Positions 1 through 6,348 are shown, numbered from the stretch's first letter. The stretch: 15,467 nucleotides of DNA from Erysipelotrichaceae bacterium (GCA_017614055.1 JAGACP010000013.1:1-15467), one strand, 5' to 3'. The notes: generated by a model not told the origin, from the letters alone. Numbers and translations are program-made.

Positions 1-1054
1 CGGCCACGAGTCCCGAACCGCTGTTGTATCTCGCATAGTCGTAGAAGTATCCCACATTGACCCAGGATCTGCTTCTGCCCGTAGCCGTTTCGCTTTCATC
101 CACTTCCGGATCGTATGAATCGGAATCCGTAAAACACTTCCACTGTTCGTCCCCGTAGAAGTCCATCGGAATGCCTCCTGCATACATCGCCTGCGAAGCG
201 TAGTTCTGGCAGTTTCCTCCCACATCGGAATAGTTGAACCATTCGCTGTTTCTTTCGTGGCAGTAATTCTCCAGATATGAAACGGCGGCATTGCGGTCGT
301 ATTCCTTCATATAGGTCTTGGATGGAATGTAAGGCATGCTTTCGGCCTTGGCCTTCAGGACATCCTCGTTGTACGAATTCATGTCCTTCAGCTGGCTGTA
401 CATGTATCTGTATGTATCTTCGACTTCCTGCACCGTTTCGCAGCCGTCATGGAAGCAGAGGTAATATCCCTGTTCCTTGTCAAGATCTGTGATCAGATAT
501 CCCTCTTCCGTCTTTCTGATTGTGAAATCATTCTCTATGTCATATACGACTGATTCTATGCCGCCCAGGAATCTGAAATAGAAATGATCGTTCTCCAGGA
601 CATGGACATGATACAGATCCCCTTCCTGATAACAGTCGGTCACCTCGAGATCATAGTGGGCACCGCTCATCCTGAAATCGAAATCATGCAGCTTCCTTGT
701 CTCCACCAGCAGTCTGATCGAACTGTCGGATATGGCCGAAGCAAGCTCATTGTCAAAATATTTCGAAGTATCGGCCTTCTCGAGCGTATAGATGCTGCGG
801 TAGTAGTCGTCCATGTAGCCGGTGATGAGTCTCTTCGCATCTTCATCTATCCCGTATCCGTCATCAAAAAAACCGAGGAAAGATTCCGGTATCACATCGT
901 CATCCTGATCTTTCACTTCAGGCTCATTGTCGACGATCGTCTCTTCCGGCTTTCCTTCGTTCCTTTTGCCCTGGATGGCCAGCGAACCCAGCAGAGTGCC
1001 CGCAAGCATCAGACTCAGTATCAGGATAATAACTGCACGGCTGTTCAGTCTCAT
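1..1054 (-). CDS. Exported protein with amidase-like (Amidase_6) domain, C-terminus cut off by window edge
   Basis: The reading frame is open for 351 codons from ATG 1054 to the window edge, so the C-terminus is missing. Residues 7-26 form a hydrophobic segment after MRLNSR, consistent with an uncleaved anchor or a signal peptide. A strongly acidic linker (about 31-55) follows, then a region of about 190 residues that I cannot assign. From about residue 252 the pattern YDRNAAVSYLENY, then GNCQNYASQ (Cys282) and YAGGIPM, and a SWVNVGYFYDY stretch match what I know of the Amidase_6 family, an NlpC/P60-like fold in which the Cys would be the nucleophile. The usual Asp before this Cys is Asn here. 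The His lies beyond the window or is not recognisable. The likely role is amide or peptide hydrolysis at the cell surface, by inference only. No Shine-Dalgarno precedes the ATG; a TATAAT lies 7 nt upstream. Confidence 0.75.
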   Translation of the reverse strand, partial: MRLNSRAVIILILSLMLAGTLLGSLAIQGKRNEGKPEETIVDNEPEVKDQDDDVIPESFLGFFDDGYGIDEDAKRLITGYMDDYYRSIYTLEKADTSKYFDNELASAISDSSIRLLVETRKLHDFDFRMSGAHYDLEVTDCYQEGDLYHVHVLENDHFYFRFLGGIESVVYDIENDFTIRKTEEGYLITDLDKEQGYYLCFHDGCETVQEVEDTYRYMYSQLKDMNSYNEDVLKAKAESMPYIPSKTYMKEYDRNAAVSYLENYCHERNSEWFNYSDVGGNCQNYASQAMYAGGIPMDFYGDEQWKCFTDSDSYDPEVDESETATGRSRSWVNVGYFYDYARYNSGSGLVA

Positions 1055-1061
1055 ACCTAAT

Positions 1062-1067
1062 ATTATA
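1062..1067 (-). promoter_or_regulatory. Candidate -10 box of the amidase-domain gene, implying a leaderless transcript
   Basis: On the minus strand a perfect TATAAT is followed by ATTAGGT and then the ATG at 1054. Transcription would start at or next to the start codon. No good -35 is present: the hexamer 17 nt upstream is TGTAAA and lies in the loop and stem of the preceding terminator. The only purine-rich run before the ATG (AGG) is too close to act as a normal ribosome binding site. Confidence 0.45.
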
Positions 1068-1069
1068 TA

Positions 1070-1096
1070 AAAAAGGCAAGTGTTTTTACACTTGCC
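1070..1096 (-). terminator. Intrinsic terminator of the two-gene repeat-protein operon
   Basis: A perfect 9-bp stem (1075-1083 with 1088-1096) has a 4-nt loop and is followed on the minus strand by a run of six T. It sits 13 bp after the stop of the 160-residue protein and only 20 bp before the next start codon. Confidence 0.9.
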
Positions 1097-1108
1097 TTTG
1101 TCGTCTGA

Positions 1109-1591
1109 CTATTCCTTGCTTACGACGTCTTCAAGCTTCTCTTCGACGGTCTCGACAGCGTCTTCGACTTTGTCTTCGACTACGTCCATGACGTTTTCAG
1201 GCTTGCCGTCGAACAGGTCTACGACACCGTCCTTCAGATTGGATGCGGTATCCTTGGCCTTCTCGAGAGCCTCGCCCGACTTGACTGATTCAACAGTCTC
1301 GTTCAGCTTGTTCTTGAGATTGTCGGTAAACTCGCCGGAATTGATGTCGTTCACGGTCTTCTCCGCGAATCCCTGAGCCTTCTCAGCGAAATCCTGAGCC
1401 TTTTCCAGAGCTTCACCGGACTTGATGCTTTCTACGACACCATCAGCCTTTTCCTTGGCTACGTCGAGGATATCCTTGCCCTCTTCCTTAGCCTGCTTTT
1501 CAAGTTTCGAGATAGCTGAGGCTGCGCCTGCGATAGCGGCTGCGCCTAACAGATTACCCAGTAAACTTCCACCTTTTTTCTTCTTTGCCAT
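1109..1591 (-). CDS. Lys/Glu/Ala-rich helical repeat protein (YtxH-like or apolipoprotein-like), 160 aa
   Basis: I do not recognise a characterised family. The N-terminus is MAKKKKGG followed by a Leu/Ala/Gly segment (about residues 9-27) that could insert weakly in a membrane, as in YtxH-type proteins. The rest is charged and predicted helical. Three related units of 20-27 residues contain ESIKSGEALEKA, NDINSGEFTDNL and ESVKSGEALEKA, and the tail is acidic (VEDKVEDAVETVEEKL). There are no Cys residues. GGAGGT precedes the ATG by 7 nt and lies just before the stop of the upstream gene, so the two genes are translated from one message. A structural, stress-protective or envelope-associated role is conceivable, but nothing in the sequence decides this. 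Confidence 0.8.
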   Translation of the reverse strand: MAKKKKGGSLLGNLLGAAAIAGAASAISKLEKQAKEEGKDILDVAKEKADGVVESIKSGEALEKAQDFAEKAQGFAEKTVNDINSGEFTDNLKNKLNETVESVKSGEALEKAKDTASNLKDGVVDLFDGKPENVMDVVEDKVEDAVETVEEKLEDVVSKE

Positions 1592-1608
1592 TTTTGTACC
1601 TCCGTTGA

Positions 1609-1920
1609 TTATTTATTCAATAGGCCTTTCACCTTGTCGGCCAGACCTTTTGCGGCATTCTTGGCATCCTCGGCCAGTCTTGCGGCATCTTCCTTGTCGA
1701 ACTTGCCGTCTTCACCGAGCACAGCCTTTCCTGCTTTCGAATCCTTGACACCCTGAGTCAGTCTGTCCAGATCGTCCTTGCCCAGTTTTCCGTCCTCTCC
1801 GAGAACAGCCTTGCCGGCTTCGCTTTCCTTGACCTTTTCGATCACTTCGGAAGCCTTTTCCTTGGCGTCGTTTGCGACTTTTCCGACAGTCTCCTTCAGA
1901 TCGTCCATTTTTTCACTCAT
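1609..1920 (-). CDS. Small repeat protein with two AGKAVLGEDGK units, 103 aa
   Basis: This is a highly charged small protein with an amphipathic N-terminal helix (MSEKMDDLKETVGKVANDAK) and two near-identical units of about 28 residues. One holds SEAGKAVLGEDGKLGKDDLDRL and the other DSKAGKAVLGEDGKFDKEDAARL. The DGK-L/F-xKEDxxRL half resembles the second half of an EF-hand loop plus its exiting helix, but the first Ca-ligand positions are not acidic, so calcium binding is doubtful. A GGAGG site lies 8 nt before the ATG. It is the first gene of a two-gene unit with the 160-residue protein. Its function is unknown. Confidence 0.8.
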   Translation of the reverse strand: MSEKMDDLKETVGKVANDAKEKASEVIEKVKESEAGKAVLGEDGKLGKDDLDRLTQGVKDSKAGKAVLGEDGKFDKEDAARLAEDAKNAAKGLADKVKGLLNK

Positions 1921-1946
1921 TGCATAAACCTCCAGTATCTGTATAT

Positions 1947-1975
1947 ATTATATACTTTATCGGAACTTTTTTTAA
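1947..1975 (-). promoter_or_regulatory. Promoter of the two-gene repeat-protein operon
   Basis: On the minus strand TTAAAA (1970-1975) lies 17 nt before a perfect TATAAT (1947-1952), about 26 bp upstream of the start at 1920. The -35 overlaps the end of comGG. A perfect 7+1+7 palindrome (1941-1955) covers the -10 and could be an operator. Confidence 0.6.
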
Positions 1976-2346
1976 TAATTCGCAGAAACAGAAAAAGCTA
2001 TGATCTGTCTGTCATAGACTGTAAGTCTGACATGATAACCGTTCACATACAGATCATATCCTTCGCCGTTGAGAAGTACTCTGACATCGTAGCCGTTCAC
2101 GGTGAAATCATCGAGGTCTCCGTCGGTAAGGATGTGACATCTGGCATAGCCGATGACGTATGCCTCCATAGCGAAGATGCTGCGCGCCTGCGCAAGATTG
2201 TAGTAGACCTTGTTGGCGGTGACGATGTAGTCACTCTTCATCATCGTCAGGCTCATCACCAGACACAGCACAATGAGAAAACCCGTCGAGATGAATCCCG
2301 TGTCTCTGGGCGATGACGCTGTTATGGCTTTTTTCTTCTTTCTCAT
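1972..2346 (-). CDS. comGG: ComGG-like minor pseudopilin, last gene of the comG operon
   Basis: Assigned mainly by position (seventh gene, after comGF) and by architecture: a basic start (MRKKKK), then TGFISTGF and a hydrophobic segment up to about residue 37, then a small soluble domain. Bacillus ComGG likewise starts with a short basic leader, an RGF-type motif and a membrane segment. Its known role is as a minor component of the competence pseudopilus that brings DNA through the envelope. Possible in-frame starts are ATG 2346, 2355 and 2367. None has a good ribosome binding site, and I chose the one giving the least overlap with comGF. Even so the two frames overlap by 116 bp, far more than the other junctions in the operon. 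Confidence 0.6.
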   Translation of the reverse strand: MRKKKKAITASSPRDTGFISTGFLIVLCLVMSLTMMKSDYIVTANKVYYNLAQARSIFAMEAYVIGYARCHILTDGDLDDFTVNGYDVRVLLNGEGYDLYVNGYHVRLTVYDRQIIAFSVSANY

Positions 2347-2674
2347 AGAACACATATATGCAGCCATTCATTTCATCGAAATACAGATCGTCGACACCAT
2401 TGAGGAAGATCTGCGTTCCCGGCTGCAGTATGAGTTTCCCGTTGACGACGGAAAGACGGAAATCCTTGTCCTGATAACGGAAATAAAGACAGTCCCTCGT
2501 CATCTCGAGGTCATAGCTTATCAGCAGCAGTTCCCTTAGCTGGTAGAGGGCTATCTCGTCGTTGATCTCGTCATAGTCGAAATCCAGGCTTGAAGCATAG
2601 CGGAACGCCAGGGAACTCAGAGGCATGAAACCGCAGACGATGAAAAGCGCAATTATCATCCTAATCTGGTTCAT
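2231..2674 (-). CDS. comGF: ComGF-like minor pseudopilin, 147 aa
   Basis: A hydrophobic N-terminal segment (residues 4-24) is followed by a soluble domain with the pattern typical of ComGF: alternating strands with YFRYQDKDFRL, a GKLILQPGTQIFLNGV stretch and an IYVFYE strand. In Bacillus this protein belongs to the minor pseudopilin set of the competence apparatus. The start overlaps the end of comGE by 14 bp, and AAGGA lies about 10 nt upstream. After about residue 113 the tail (SHNSVIAQ... ending in DEPDDDEE) is low-complexity and overlaps comGG in another frame, so the true C-terminus may be an extension specific to this lineage or the result of a frameshift. Confidence 0.7.
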   Translation of the reverse strand: MNQIRMIIALFIVCGFMPLSSLAFRYASSLDFDYDEINDEIALYQLRELLLISYDLEMTRDCLYFRYQDKDFRLSVVNGKLILQPGTQIFLNGVDDLYFDEMNGCIYVFYEKEEKSHNSVIAQRHGIHLDGFSHCAVSGDEPDDDEE

Positions 2675-2876
2675 CCAATATGCATCCTTCGCATGTCATG
2701 ATGCTGTTCAGTATGTCCTCTATCTCGCTGTTGACCCTGTCGCGGTAATTCTCGTATCCATGTTCATACAGCAGCGTGGCTCTGTAGACGGAGAAACAGA
2801 GTCCGCACATGCATACGGTGATGAATATCGCCAGCAGGCTGTCCAGCATGATATATCCCTCATCTGCATGTCGCAT
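2661..2876 (-). CDS. comGE: ComGE-like minor pseudopilin
   Basis: The N-terminus has a type IV pilin-like processing site: leader MRHADEG, then YIMLDSLLAIFITV. Asp replaces the usual Glu at position 5 of the mature protein. The prepilin peptidase would cut after the Gly. The mature protein is small, with two Cys in a CEGC motif near its end. I chose ATG 2876 because it gives a 7-residue leader like that of comGD and a 17-bp overlap with it. An in-frame ATG at 2906 would give a longer leader and a 47-bp overlap. Neither has a clear ribosome binding site, so translational coupling is likely. The identification rests on the pilin motif and gene order. Confidence 0.65.
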   Translation of the reverse strand: MRHADEGYIMLDSLLAIFITVCMCGLCFSVYRATLLYEHGYENYRDRVNSEIEDILNSIMTCEGCILDEPD

Positions 2877-3156
2877 AGCCGTTGCCCAGATGGATGATGA
2901 CTTCATGTCTGCCGAAACTTACGGTCCTTCCGATGTTCACGTGTCCCATCTCGTTGAATGTGACGCCGTTTCGAAACGCTTCGGGATTCCTGTTGAGCAT
3001 TACCTCCGACTGCAGCAGGAGATAGTCGTTGAGGAATTCCATGTGCTCCTTCTCGATGACGCTATGCCTGTTCAGTACTAGAAGACTCATCACGCTGATC
3101 ATCAGAAGCGTTACAAGCACTTCCAGCATGCCGTATCCCCTGTCAGTTGATGACAC
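2860..3156 (-). CDS. comGD: ComGD-like minor pseudopilin, GTG start
   Basis: The leader MSSTDRG is followed by YGMLEVLVTLLMISVMSLLVL, a classic prepilin peptidase site with Glu at position 5 of the mature protein, then the hydrophobic assembly helix. The rest is a short soluble domain (98 residues in total, smaller than Bacillus ComGD). The start is GTG at 3156, overlapping the end of comGC by 14 bp, which suggests translational coupling; no strong Shine-Dalgarno is seen. Its role is as a minor pseudopilin of the DNA-uptake pilus. Confidence 0.8.
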   Translation of the reverse strand: MSSTDRGYGMLEVLVTLLMISVMSLLVLNRHSVIEKEHMEFLNDYLLLQSEVMLNRNPEAFRNGVTFNEMGHVNIGRTVSFGRHEVIIHLGNGYATCR

Positions 3157-3439
3157 AGTGACCGTCCACGATGCTCAGGGACGTCCCGTCCCCGCAGCTT
3201 GTCTGTTCAGGATCGAGATATCCTCCGTTGACAAGATCCGTCAATGAACCGGGAAGTGTACCATAGTCGAGCCTGAACTGCGCGATCGCCGAATCGACGA
3301 CCTTTGTCAGGGCGTGACAGGCCTTGCTGTCGACCGACGAGATGACCTTGGAGATGTTCGGTATCGCAAGCAGAAGCAGTATGGAGATGATTATCACCAC
3401 GACCACCATCTCCAGCAGTGTGAATCCTTTTCTGTTCAT
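3143..3439 (-). CDS. comGC: Major competence pseudopilin ComGC
   Basis: The prepilin motif is textbook: MNRKG, cleavage, FTLLEMVVVVIIISILLLLAIPNI. This helix is the polymerisation core of the pseudopilus that pulls DNA to the membrane. The mature domain carries three Cys (41, 82, 95); ComGC of Bacillus forms a disulfide needed for stability, so two of these may pair. At 98 residues the length is normal for the family. AAGGAG lies 5 nt before the ATG, the best ribosome binding site inside the operon, as expected for the most abundant subunit. It starts 12 bp after comGB ends. Confidence 0.93.
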   Translation of the reverse strand: MNRKGFTLLEMVVVVIIISILLLLAIPNISKVISSVDSKACHALTKVVDSAIAQFRLDYGTLPGSLTDLVNGGYLDPEQTSCGDGTSLSIVDGHCVIN

Positions 3440-3451
3440 GTTTACTCCTTT

Positions 3452-4459
3452 CTAGAACAGCGTGATAGCCTGCATGGGCATGAAAAGCAGCTGATATATG
3501 AACACTATTACGGCTCCGATGAAACCGTACGTGCAGATCTGTATCGTCAGGGCATACATTTTCATCTTGTTTCTGATCCTTTCCCTGGCCACATCGAGAT
3601 ATGAAGCGATGATGTTTGCGAAATCGTTGGTATAGCCTGCCATCTTGATGTACCTTGAAAGACTTGAATCATAGTAGTCTTTCTGGGCCGCCTCCTTCAT
3701 CGTATCTCCTTTGCTGAGCCCGTCGTCCAGATGGAAAGCCAGGAAAGACACTATGGGTTTCGACTTCATGCTTTTGAGGATCTGCAGCGATTCCCTGGTC
3801 TTGAATCCCTGCCTGTGACATATCAGCAGCAGGGACATGAACTGTTCGCTGTAGTAGAGATTGAACAGAGAATTGCCCAGATGTTTCGAGATCAGTATGT
3901 AAAGCATCACTATCCTCTTTGGCTGTTTCATGTATATGAATCCGAGAACGCCGATGAGGAATCCGTAGTAGATGATGTTGATCATGATCCTGAAGACTAT
4001 CCTGATGTCGCCGTAGATGGCGATATCCGGCGAGAAGTTCCCCATCAGGTCGAACATCGAATCAAGACCGTAGAGATCGAAAAGATACAGAGAAGTCACC
4101 GTAATGAACAGCAGGATGCAGGGATAGGCTATCGTGCCCAGAAGGCTGTCCTGGCTTTCGTTCTGCCTGCTGCAGAATTCAAGAGACAGCGAGAGCGCTT
4201 CTGAAAACGGCAGATACTTCAGCAGAGATTCAAGATACGATCTGAGCTGCTTCGGAAGATATGCGGTCATGATGCTTTCGATCATTTCCCCTTCCGCAAG
4301 TTTTTCCCTTATCTGCCTGAAGATGTGGACATTGTCCTTATTCCCAAGCAGCTCGAAACATTCACTGATGGACAGGTTCGTCTTCAGCAGTTTCGAAAGA
4401 TATGTCATATCTTCCAGACTTAAAGTCTTTCTAGGTCTGCGCAGCTTCAAAGATGCCAT
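3452..4459 (-). CDS. comGB: ComGB, polytopic platform protein of the competence pseudopilus (T2SF family)
   Basis: The 335-residue protein has the GspF/PilC layout: a cytoplasmic helical domain (about 1-105, including TYLSKLLKTNLSISECFELL), a membrane segment (111-129), another (157-176), a second cytoplasmic repeat (about 195-298, including EQFMSLLLICHRQGFKTRESL) and a last membrane segment (302-325). In the known systems it sits in the membrane and couples ComGA ATP hydrolysis to pseudopilus assembly. The start overlaps the end of comGA by 29 bp, which indicates translational coupling. The length is normal. Confidence 0.93.
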   Translation of the reverse strand: MASLKLRRPRKTLSLEDMTYLSKLLKTNLSISECFELLGNKDNVHIFRQIREKLAEGEMIESIMTAYLPKQLRSYLESLLKYLPFSEALSLSLEFCSRQNESQDSLLGTIAYPCILLFITVTSLYLFDLYGLDSMFDLMGNFSPDIAIYGDIRIVFRIMINIIYYGFLIGVLGFIYMKQPKRIVMLYILISKHLGNSLFNLYYSEQFMSLLLICHRQGFKTRESLQILKSMKSKPIVSFLAFHLDDGLSKGDTMKEAAQKDYYDSSLSRYIKMAGYTNDFANIIASYLDVARERIRNKMKMYALTIQICTYGFIGAVIVFIYQLLFMPMQAITLF

Positions 4460-5393
4460 TCCTGATACCTGTCTCTATCTGTCTTTCTATGTCGAGGAAA
4501 CCTTCCGAATTCTTCCTGTTCAGGCGGTAGTATTCTATCTCCCTGCGGTCCATGATCTCGTAGAGGACCTTCTTCCTGCCGTTCATCCTGTCGAACATCA
4601 TCCGCTGGTTGGAAAGACAGAGAAGATTTTCATAGAGATGATCCTCACTGACTCCCAGTTCGATCATCCTGGATATGCACCCCGATGCCCTCGAGGTATG
4701 GATGGATGAAAGGACCAGATGTCCGGTATTGGCGGCTATGACCGCGATCTTCGCCGCCTTTTCGTCCCTTATCTCGCCGATCATGATGATGTCGGGATCA
4801 TGTCTGAGTATCTGCTTGACTCCCGCAGAATAATCGAAACCGATGGTCTCGTTCACCGCCAGCTGTATCATGTTGTCGTGATAGACCTCGATGGGGTCTT
4901 CGATCGTATAGATCTTCCTGCTTCTCACCGATTTCAATAATGTATATAACGTCGTGGTCTTTCCCGAACCGGTAGGACCCGAGAACAGGATCAGACCGCA
5001 GTTTCTGTGAAGCAGGGACTGGAAATACAGATTCTGTTCATTGATGTCGGAAAGACTACCGGCATCCACCTTCAGCTGGGAATTCATGATCCTCAGCACG
5101 CCATTGGTGTAATCCAGTCTGTTTATGACCGCGAACCTCAGCGAAAGCAGTATCCCGTCGACTTCCATTTCGAACTGACCTGTCTGCGGTGCAAGCAGAT
5201 TCCCGACATCCAGATTCGCCAGATACTGCAGATATCTGATCAGTCTGAAATCCTCGGTCTTTCCTTTGACCTTGTAGCACAGTCCCTCTATCCTCAGTTC
5301 GATCGAAACATCATGATGTCTCATCATGAAATGAATGTCCGACGCATTGTATCTCAGTGCCAGTCTAAGCAGCGCAAGCAGTCTTTCTTCCAT
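4431..5393 (-). CDS. comGA: ComGA, assembly ATPase of the competence pseudopilus
   Basis: A GspE/PilB-type secretion ATPase of 320 residues. Visible motifs are Walker A GPTGSGKTT (139-147), Asp box IYTIEDPIE (161-169), Walker B IIMIGEIRD (202-210) and His box with NTGHLVLSSIHT (222-233). The N-terminal half begins with the SDIHF motif (18-22). The tetra-Cys zinc motif of PilB is absent, as in ComGA, and there is no long N1 domain. It powers pseudopilus assembly at the cytoplasmic face for transformation. It is the first gene of the operon; an AGGGG stretch lies 6 nt before the ATG. The only promoter element I see is TATGAT at 5405-5410, very close to the start. No clear ComK-type A/T box was found. 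Confidence 0.95.
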   Translation of the reverse strand: MEERLLALLRLALRYNASDIHFMMRHHDVSIELRIEGLCYKVKGKTEDFRLIRYLQYLANLDVGNLLAPQTGQFEMEVDGILLSLRFAVINRLDYTNGVLRIMNSQLKVDAGSLSDINEQNLYFQSLLHRNCGLILFSGPTGSGKTTTLYTLLKSVRSRKIYTIEDPIEVYHDNMIQLAVNETIGFDYSAGVKQILRHDPDIIMIGEIRDEKAAKIAVIAANTGHLVLSSIHTSRASGCISRMIELGVSEDHLYENLLCLSNQRMMFDRMNGRKKVLYEIMDRREIEYYRLNRKNSEGFLDIERQIETGIRNGIFEAAQT

Positions 5394-5439
5394 TGTTTCC
5401 CCTAATCATAATTCAAGGAAAAACGGAAGATTCCTAATA

Positions 5440-5465
5440 AAAAGGATCATGTTTCACATGATCCT
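5440..5465 (-). terminator. Intrinsic terminator of the MBL-fold hydrolase gene
   Basis: The arms 5443-5451 and 5457-5465 form a 9-bp stem with a 5-nt loop. On the minus strand a T-rich stretch (TTTTTATT) follows. The stem starts at the stop codon of the hydrolase gene and separates it from comGA. Confidence 0.85.
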
Positions 5466-6061
5466 CATCTCAGATAGTAGTTGTTCATTAATTCTTCCGA
5501 CAGCGTCGTGACTCCGTCGTGTCCCGGATAGACCGTATAATCCTTGTCGAACTGCTTGAACAGTTCCAGAGAATGTTTGAGCGTGCTGAAGTCTCCTCCC
5601 TTGAGATCCGTCCTTCCCACCGAACCCTTGAACAGGGTGTCTCCGGTGAAGATGCAGTCATCGAAGACATAGATCACCGACCCTTCCGTATGGCCCGGAG
5701 TGAAGACGACTTCAAAGACGAACGGTCCGATCTCCATCTTTCCTTCTCTTAAAGCAATCGTCGGGCAGCTAATATAGGCGACAAGACCGAAATCGCTTCC
5801 CGCCTGCTTGTCCCTGGCCAGTTCCTCGTCCGCTTCATGCAGATATACGGGACACCGATACTTCTCATAGAGACCGTCGACCGCCTTGATATGGTCGAAA
5901 TGGCCGTGAGTCAGAAGTATCCCTTTCAGGTTCCTGTCCCCGAGTATCTCTATCAGTTTCTCGGGCTTCGATGCCGGATCCACCAGCAGCACGTCACCGC
6001 CTATCTGAAGCAGATAGGTGTTGGTCTCGATAGGACCCATCACATACTTCGTGATATCCAT
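5465..6061 (-). CDS. Metallo-beta-lactamase-fold hydrolase, glyoxalase II-like (YqgX type)
   Basis: The 198-residue protein has the full metal-binding set: THGHFDH (His52, His54, Asp56, His57), PGHTEGS (His124), FTGDTLF (Asp141) and YPGHD (His181). This fits a binuclear Zn or Fe hydrolase of the glyoxalase II-like group, which cleaves thioesters or related substrates in the cytoplasm; the true substrate is not visible. The N-terminus MDITKYVMGPIETNTYLL aligns with the family from residue 1, so the start is secure although no Shine-Dalgarno exists. A YqgX-type gene lies near comGA in Bacillus too, so this neighbourhood appears conserved. The ATG lies only 9 bp behind the rpmG terminator hairpin. 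Confidence 0.85.
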   Translation of the reverse strand: MDITKYVMGPIETNTYLLQIGGDVLLVDPASKPEKLIEILGDRNLKGILLTHGHFDHIKAVDGLYEKYRCPVYLHEADEELARDKQAGSDFGLVAYISCPTIALREGKMEIGPFVFEVVFTPGHTEGSVIYVFDDCIFTGDTLFKGSVGRTDLKGGDFSTLKHSLELFKQFDKDYTVYPGHDGVTTLSEELMNNYYLR

Positions 6062-6065
6062 ATCA

Positions 6066-6090
6066 ATTAAAAATAGGCTTCAGCCTATTT
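6066..6090 (-). terminator. Intrinsic terminator of rpmG
   Basis: The arms 6071-6079 and 6082-6090 pair perfectly (in practice an 8-bp stem with a 4-nt loop). A T run follows on the minus strand, and its end is only a few bases from the ATG of the next gene. The stem overlaps the rpmG stop codon. Confidence 0.8.
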
Positions 6091-6237
6091 CTTCTCCTTG
6101 TGAAGAGTCATCTTGTTGCATTTGGGACAGAATTTCTTGATCTCCATCTTGTCTGGATGTTTCTTCTTATTTCTAGATCCATAGTATGTCTCTTCGCCAC
6201 ACTCAGAACACTTAAATGTCACAAAATCTCTAGGCAT
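6085..6237 (-). CDS. rpmG: 50S ribosomal protein L33, zinc-binding form
   Basis: This 50-residue protein reads MPRDFVTFKCSECGEETYYG at its start and ends FCPKCNKMTLHKEKK. The two CxxC pairs (Cys10/13 and Cys37/40) mark the Zn-containing (C+) form of L33, a large-subunit protein near the E site. GGAGGA lies 7 nt before the ATG. The gene forms a single-gene unit with its own promoter and terminator; secE and nusG, which follow rpmG in many Firmicutes, are not here. Confidence 0.95.
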   Translation of the reverse strand: MPRDFVTFKCSECGEETYYGSRNKKKHPDKMEIKKFCPKCNKMTLHKEKK

Positions 6238-6265
6238 TTGATATTTCCTCCATTTACGCTTAATA

Positions 6266-6295
6266 ATTCTAACATAATTATTATTTGGTTTTCAA
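6266..6295 (-). promoter_or_regulatory. Promoter of rpmG
   Basis: On the minus strand TTGAAA (6290-6295) is separated by 18 nt from TAGAAT (6266-6271), each five of six matches to the sigma-A consensus, in a strongly A+T-rich stretch about 29 bp before the ATG. Confidence 0.7.
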
Positions 6296-6324
6296 TTATT
6301 TATTTATATATATTACCGGATCAT

Positions 6325-6347
6325 CTTAAAACCCGTTTTTAACGGGT
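6325..6347 (-). terminator. Intrinsic terminator after ruvB
   Basis: The arms 6331-6337 and 6341-6347 form a 7-bp GC-rich stem with a 3-nt loop, 1 bp past the ruvB stop, followed on the minus strand by TTTTAAG. The T tract is short, so efficiency may be moderate. Confidence 0.75.
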
Positions 6348-6348
6348 C

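Noticed and set aside
584..1060. Plus-strand open frame of 158 codons
   Set aside because: It lies antisense to the well-supported amidase-domain gene, has no family resemblance and no ribosome binding site. The same applies to the many other long plus-strand frames opposite comG, ruvAB, obg and the 403-residue gene.
1609..1920. Calcium-binding EF-hands in the 103-residue protein
   Set aside because: Only the second half of the loop pattern (DGKxxKEDxxRL) is present; the first coordinating positions are not acidic in either repeat.
2320..2340. Programmed -1 frameshift site of the A-AAA-AAG type joining comGF and comGG
   Set aside because: In the comGF frame the run reads GAA-AAA-AGC, which is not the X-XXY-YYZ phase needed, and joining the frames needs +1 rather than -1. 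Only polymerase slippage or an error remains possible.
5394..5464. ComK-type box or a full promoter before comGA
   Set aside because: Only a TATGAT at 5405-5410 is visible; no -35 at normal spacing and no AAAA-N5-TTTT pair was found.
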